Below, one piece after another: positions 7,602 through 8,596 of a stretch of DNA of 8,596 nt. A model generated the notes under the pieces. That model searched no databases. It saw nothing but the letters and a program-made list of their open reading frames with translations, and was not told the origin of the DNA. The position numbers and the translations under genes are program-made. Every line of letters begins with the position of its first letter. The stretch's first letter is position 1. Origin of the DNA: Faecimorpha stercoravium. GTDB lineage: Bacteria > Bacillota > Clostridia > Lachnospirales > Bianqueaceae. The stretch spans positions 1-8,596 of the forward strand of contig DVGT01000051.1 in the NCBI GenBank assembly GCA_018712555.1. The letters run 5' to 3'.

Positions 7602-8504
7602 ATGACACTGAGGCATCTGCGGATTTTTATTGCGGTGGCGGATCAGGAAAGTATCACGAAAGCAGCGAAGGAGTTATATATTGCGCAGCCTACGGTGAGT
7701 GTAGCGATTCATGAACTGGAAGAACATTATGGAATCTGTCTGTTTGAGCGTCTGAATAAGAGGCTGCGGATCACAGAGGATGGCAGGAGACTTCTGGCAT
7801 ATGCGCGTCATATCGTAGGACTTTTCGAGGAAATGGAACGGACATTGGGTGCGCCGGATCAGCGGGGGCTGCTGCGATTGGGGTGCAGCGTGACGGTGGG
7901 TTCCTGCTATGTGCCGAAGGTAGTCAAAAAGCTGAAAGAGGCATGGCCGCAGTTAGAAGTACGGGTCAGGGTTGAGGCTTCGGATGAGATTGAGAAGGGA
8001 ATTCTTCAGGACGGGCTAGATCTGGCGGTCATCGAGGGGATCCCGCATTCCGAATATTTAACCTGTAAACCGCTGATGGATGATCAGATGATTCCTGTGG
8101 GGAGTCCAGAAGTATACCCAGGGCGGATGAGTCTTTCGCAGCTGTTGGAATGTCCGCTGCTTCTACGGGAACGGGGAAGCGGCGCCCGAGAGATCCTGGA
8201 ACATGCACTGGGTGCTCGAGGATATAAGGCGGAGGCAACGTGGGAGAGCAGTTCTGTAGAAGCGCTAAAGATGGCGGCGCAGGAGGGAATTGGCATTGCC
8301 TTTCTGCCAGAACGTCTGGTCGAGACAGAGATTCAGCAGGGAACACTGCGACGGATCCGAGTGCCGGATTTTGTACTCCATCGAACGATACATATGATTC
8401 ATCATCGCAGTAAGTATATATCGCAGGGTATGGAACAATGGATGCGTCTGATCGAGGATGCATTCGAAAGAAAGCCTGCTAATAAAAAGTCAAGTGTTTT
8501 TTGA
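7602..8504 (+). CDS. LysR-family transcriptional regulator, divergent from the chr pair
   Basis: This 300-residue protein has the normal LysR length. The winged helix-turn-helix occupies about residues 1-60, with TLRHLRIFIAVADQESITKA leading into AAKELYIAQPTVSVAIHELE and the wing LFERLNKRLRITEDG. A linker helix runs to about 85. The effector-binding domain spans about 89-290, starting LRLGCSVTVGS and with a second-lobe segment EGIGIAFLPERLV (228-240). ATG 7602 has AAGGGAG (7587-7593) 8 nt upstream and starts exactly where the family does. Divergent placement and the spacer dyads suggest that it activates the chr genes and represses itself. The effector is unknown; an oxyanion or metabolite linked to the CHR substrate is the natural guess. 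No T-rich terminator follows. Confidence 0.94.
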   Translation: MTLRHLRIFIAVADQESITKAAKELYIAQPTVSVAIHELEEHYGICLFERLNKRLRITEDGRRLLAYARHIVGLFEEMERTLGAPDQRGLLRLGCSVTVGSCYVPKVVKKLKEAWPQLEVRVRVEASDEIEKGILQDGLDLAVIEGIPHSEYLTCKPLMDDQMIPVGSPEVYPGRMSLSQLLECPLLLRERGSGAREILEHALGARGYKAEATWESSSVEALKMAAQEGIGIAFLPERLVETEIQQGTLRRIRVPDFVLHRTIHMIHHRSKYISQGMEQWMRLIEDAFERKPANKKSSVF

Positions 8505-8549
8505 AGAAAATTTCAAAAATTCGATTTGATATTTTAGGGCACAACTTTT

Positions 8550-8571
8550 AAGCCGCCCAAAATGCCGGCTT
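8550..8571. other. Short GC hairpin in the tail of the window
   Basis: AAGCCG (8550-8555) and CGGCTT (8566-8571) form a 6-bp stem with a 10-nt loop. Only three T follow, so it would be a weak terminator for the LysR gene at best. The last bases (8594-8596) read ATG, but nothing beyond them is visible, so no further gene can be called. Confidence 0.35.
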
Positions 8572-8596
8572 TGAAAGAAGTGATATAAAAAAGATG

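Overview
The window reads as a stretch of chromosome from a Gram-positive anaerobe of the Clostridia, most likely Lachnospiraceae-like. The basis is strong purine-rich ribosome binding sites (AAGGAGGG, AAAGGAGG, GGAGGT), near-consensus sigma-A promoters, about half G+C by eye, and gene families typical of gut Firmicutes. This placement is inference; there is no rRNA or other phylogenetic marker here. No tRNA, CRISPR array, insertion sequence, phage gene or attachment site was seen.

Region 1 (1-4430, + strand) is a regulator-transporter operon. A probable terminator of an upstream unit (90-136) is followed by a perfect-consensus promoter (TTGACA-17-TATAAT). Its -10 region and start site are covered by two abutting 13-bp ATAAC-N3-GTTAT dyads. 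Downstream lie a TetR/AcrR-type repressor (235-852) and two ATGA-overlapping half-transporter ABC genes (913-2685, 2682-4430). The two ABC proteins should form a heterodimer with the type IV exporter fold. Their nucleotide-binding domains resemble the IrtAB/YbtPQ siderophore-transporter branch, so both import of a metal-siderophore and export of a small molecule remain open.

Region 2 (4442-6298, + strand) has its own promoter (TTGCAT-17-TATAAT). It carries a pyridoxal/pyridoxamine kinase of the PdxY/PdxK family (4506-5330) and, 19 nt later, a four-helix membrane protein resembling DUF5808 proteins (5350-6243). It ends in a nested hairpin terminator (6242-6298) placed to serve both converging units.

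Region 3 (6370-8504) is a divergent regulator-transport locus. A LysR-type regulator (7602-8504, +) faces two overlapping short-chain CHR-family (chromate transporter) genes (7495-6923 and 6939-6370, -). The shared spacer holds a perfect 16-bp palindrome and a degenerate second copy 31 bp away. Relative to a predicted chr promoter these centre near -65 and -35, the classic layout of a LysR-type activator. The tail (8505-8596) has a small hairpin and no gene that can be called.

No clearly unprecedented system was found. The most informative signals are the tandem TetR operator, the LysR control region, the substrate question for the ABC pair and the unexplained membrane protein next to the vitamin B6 kinase.
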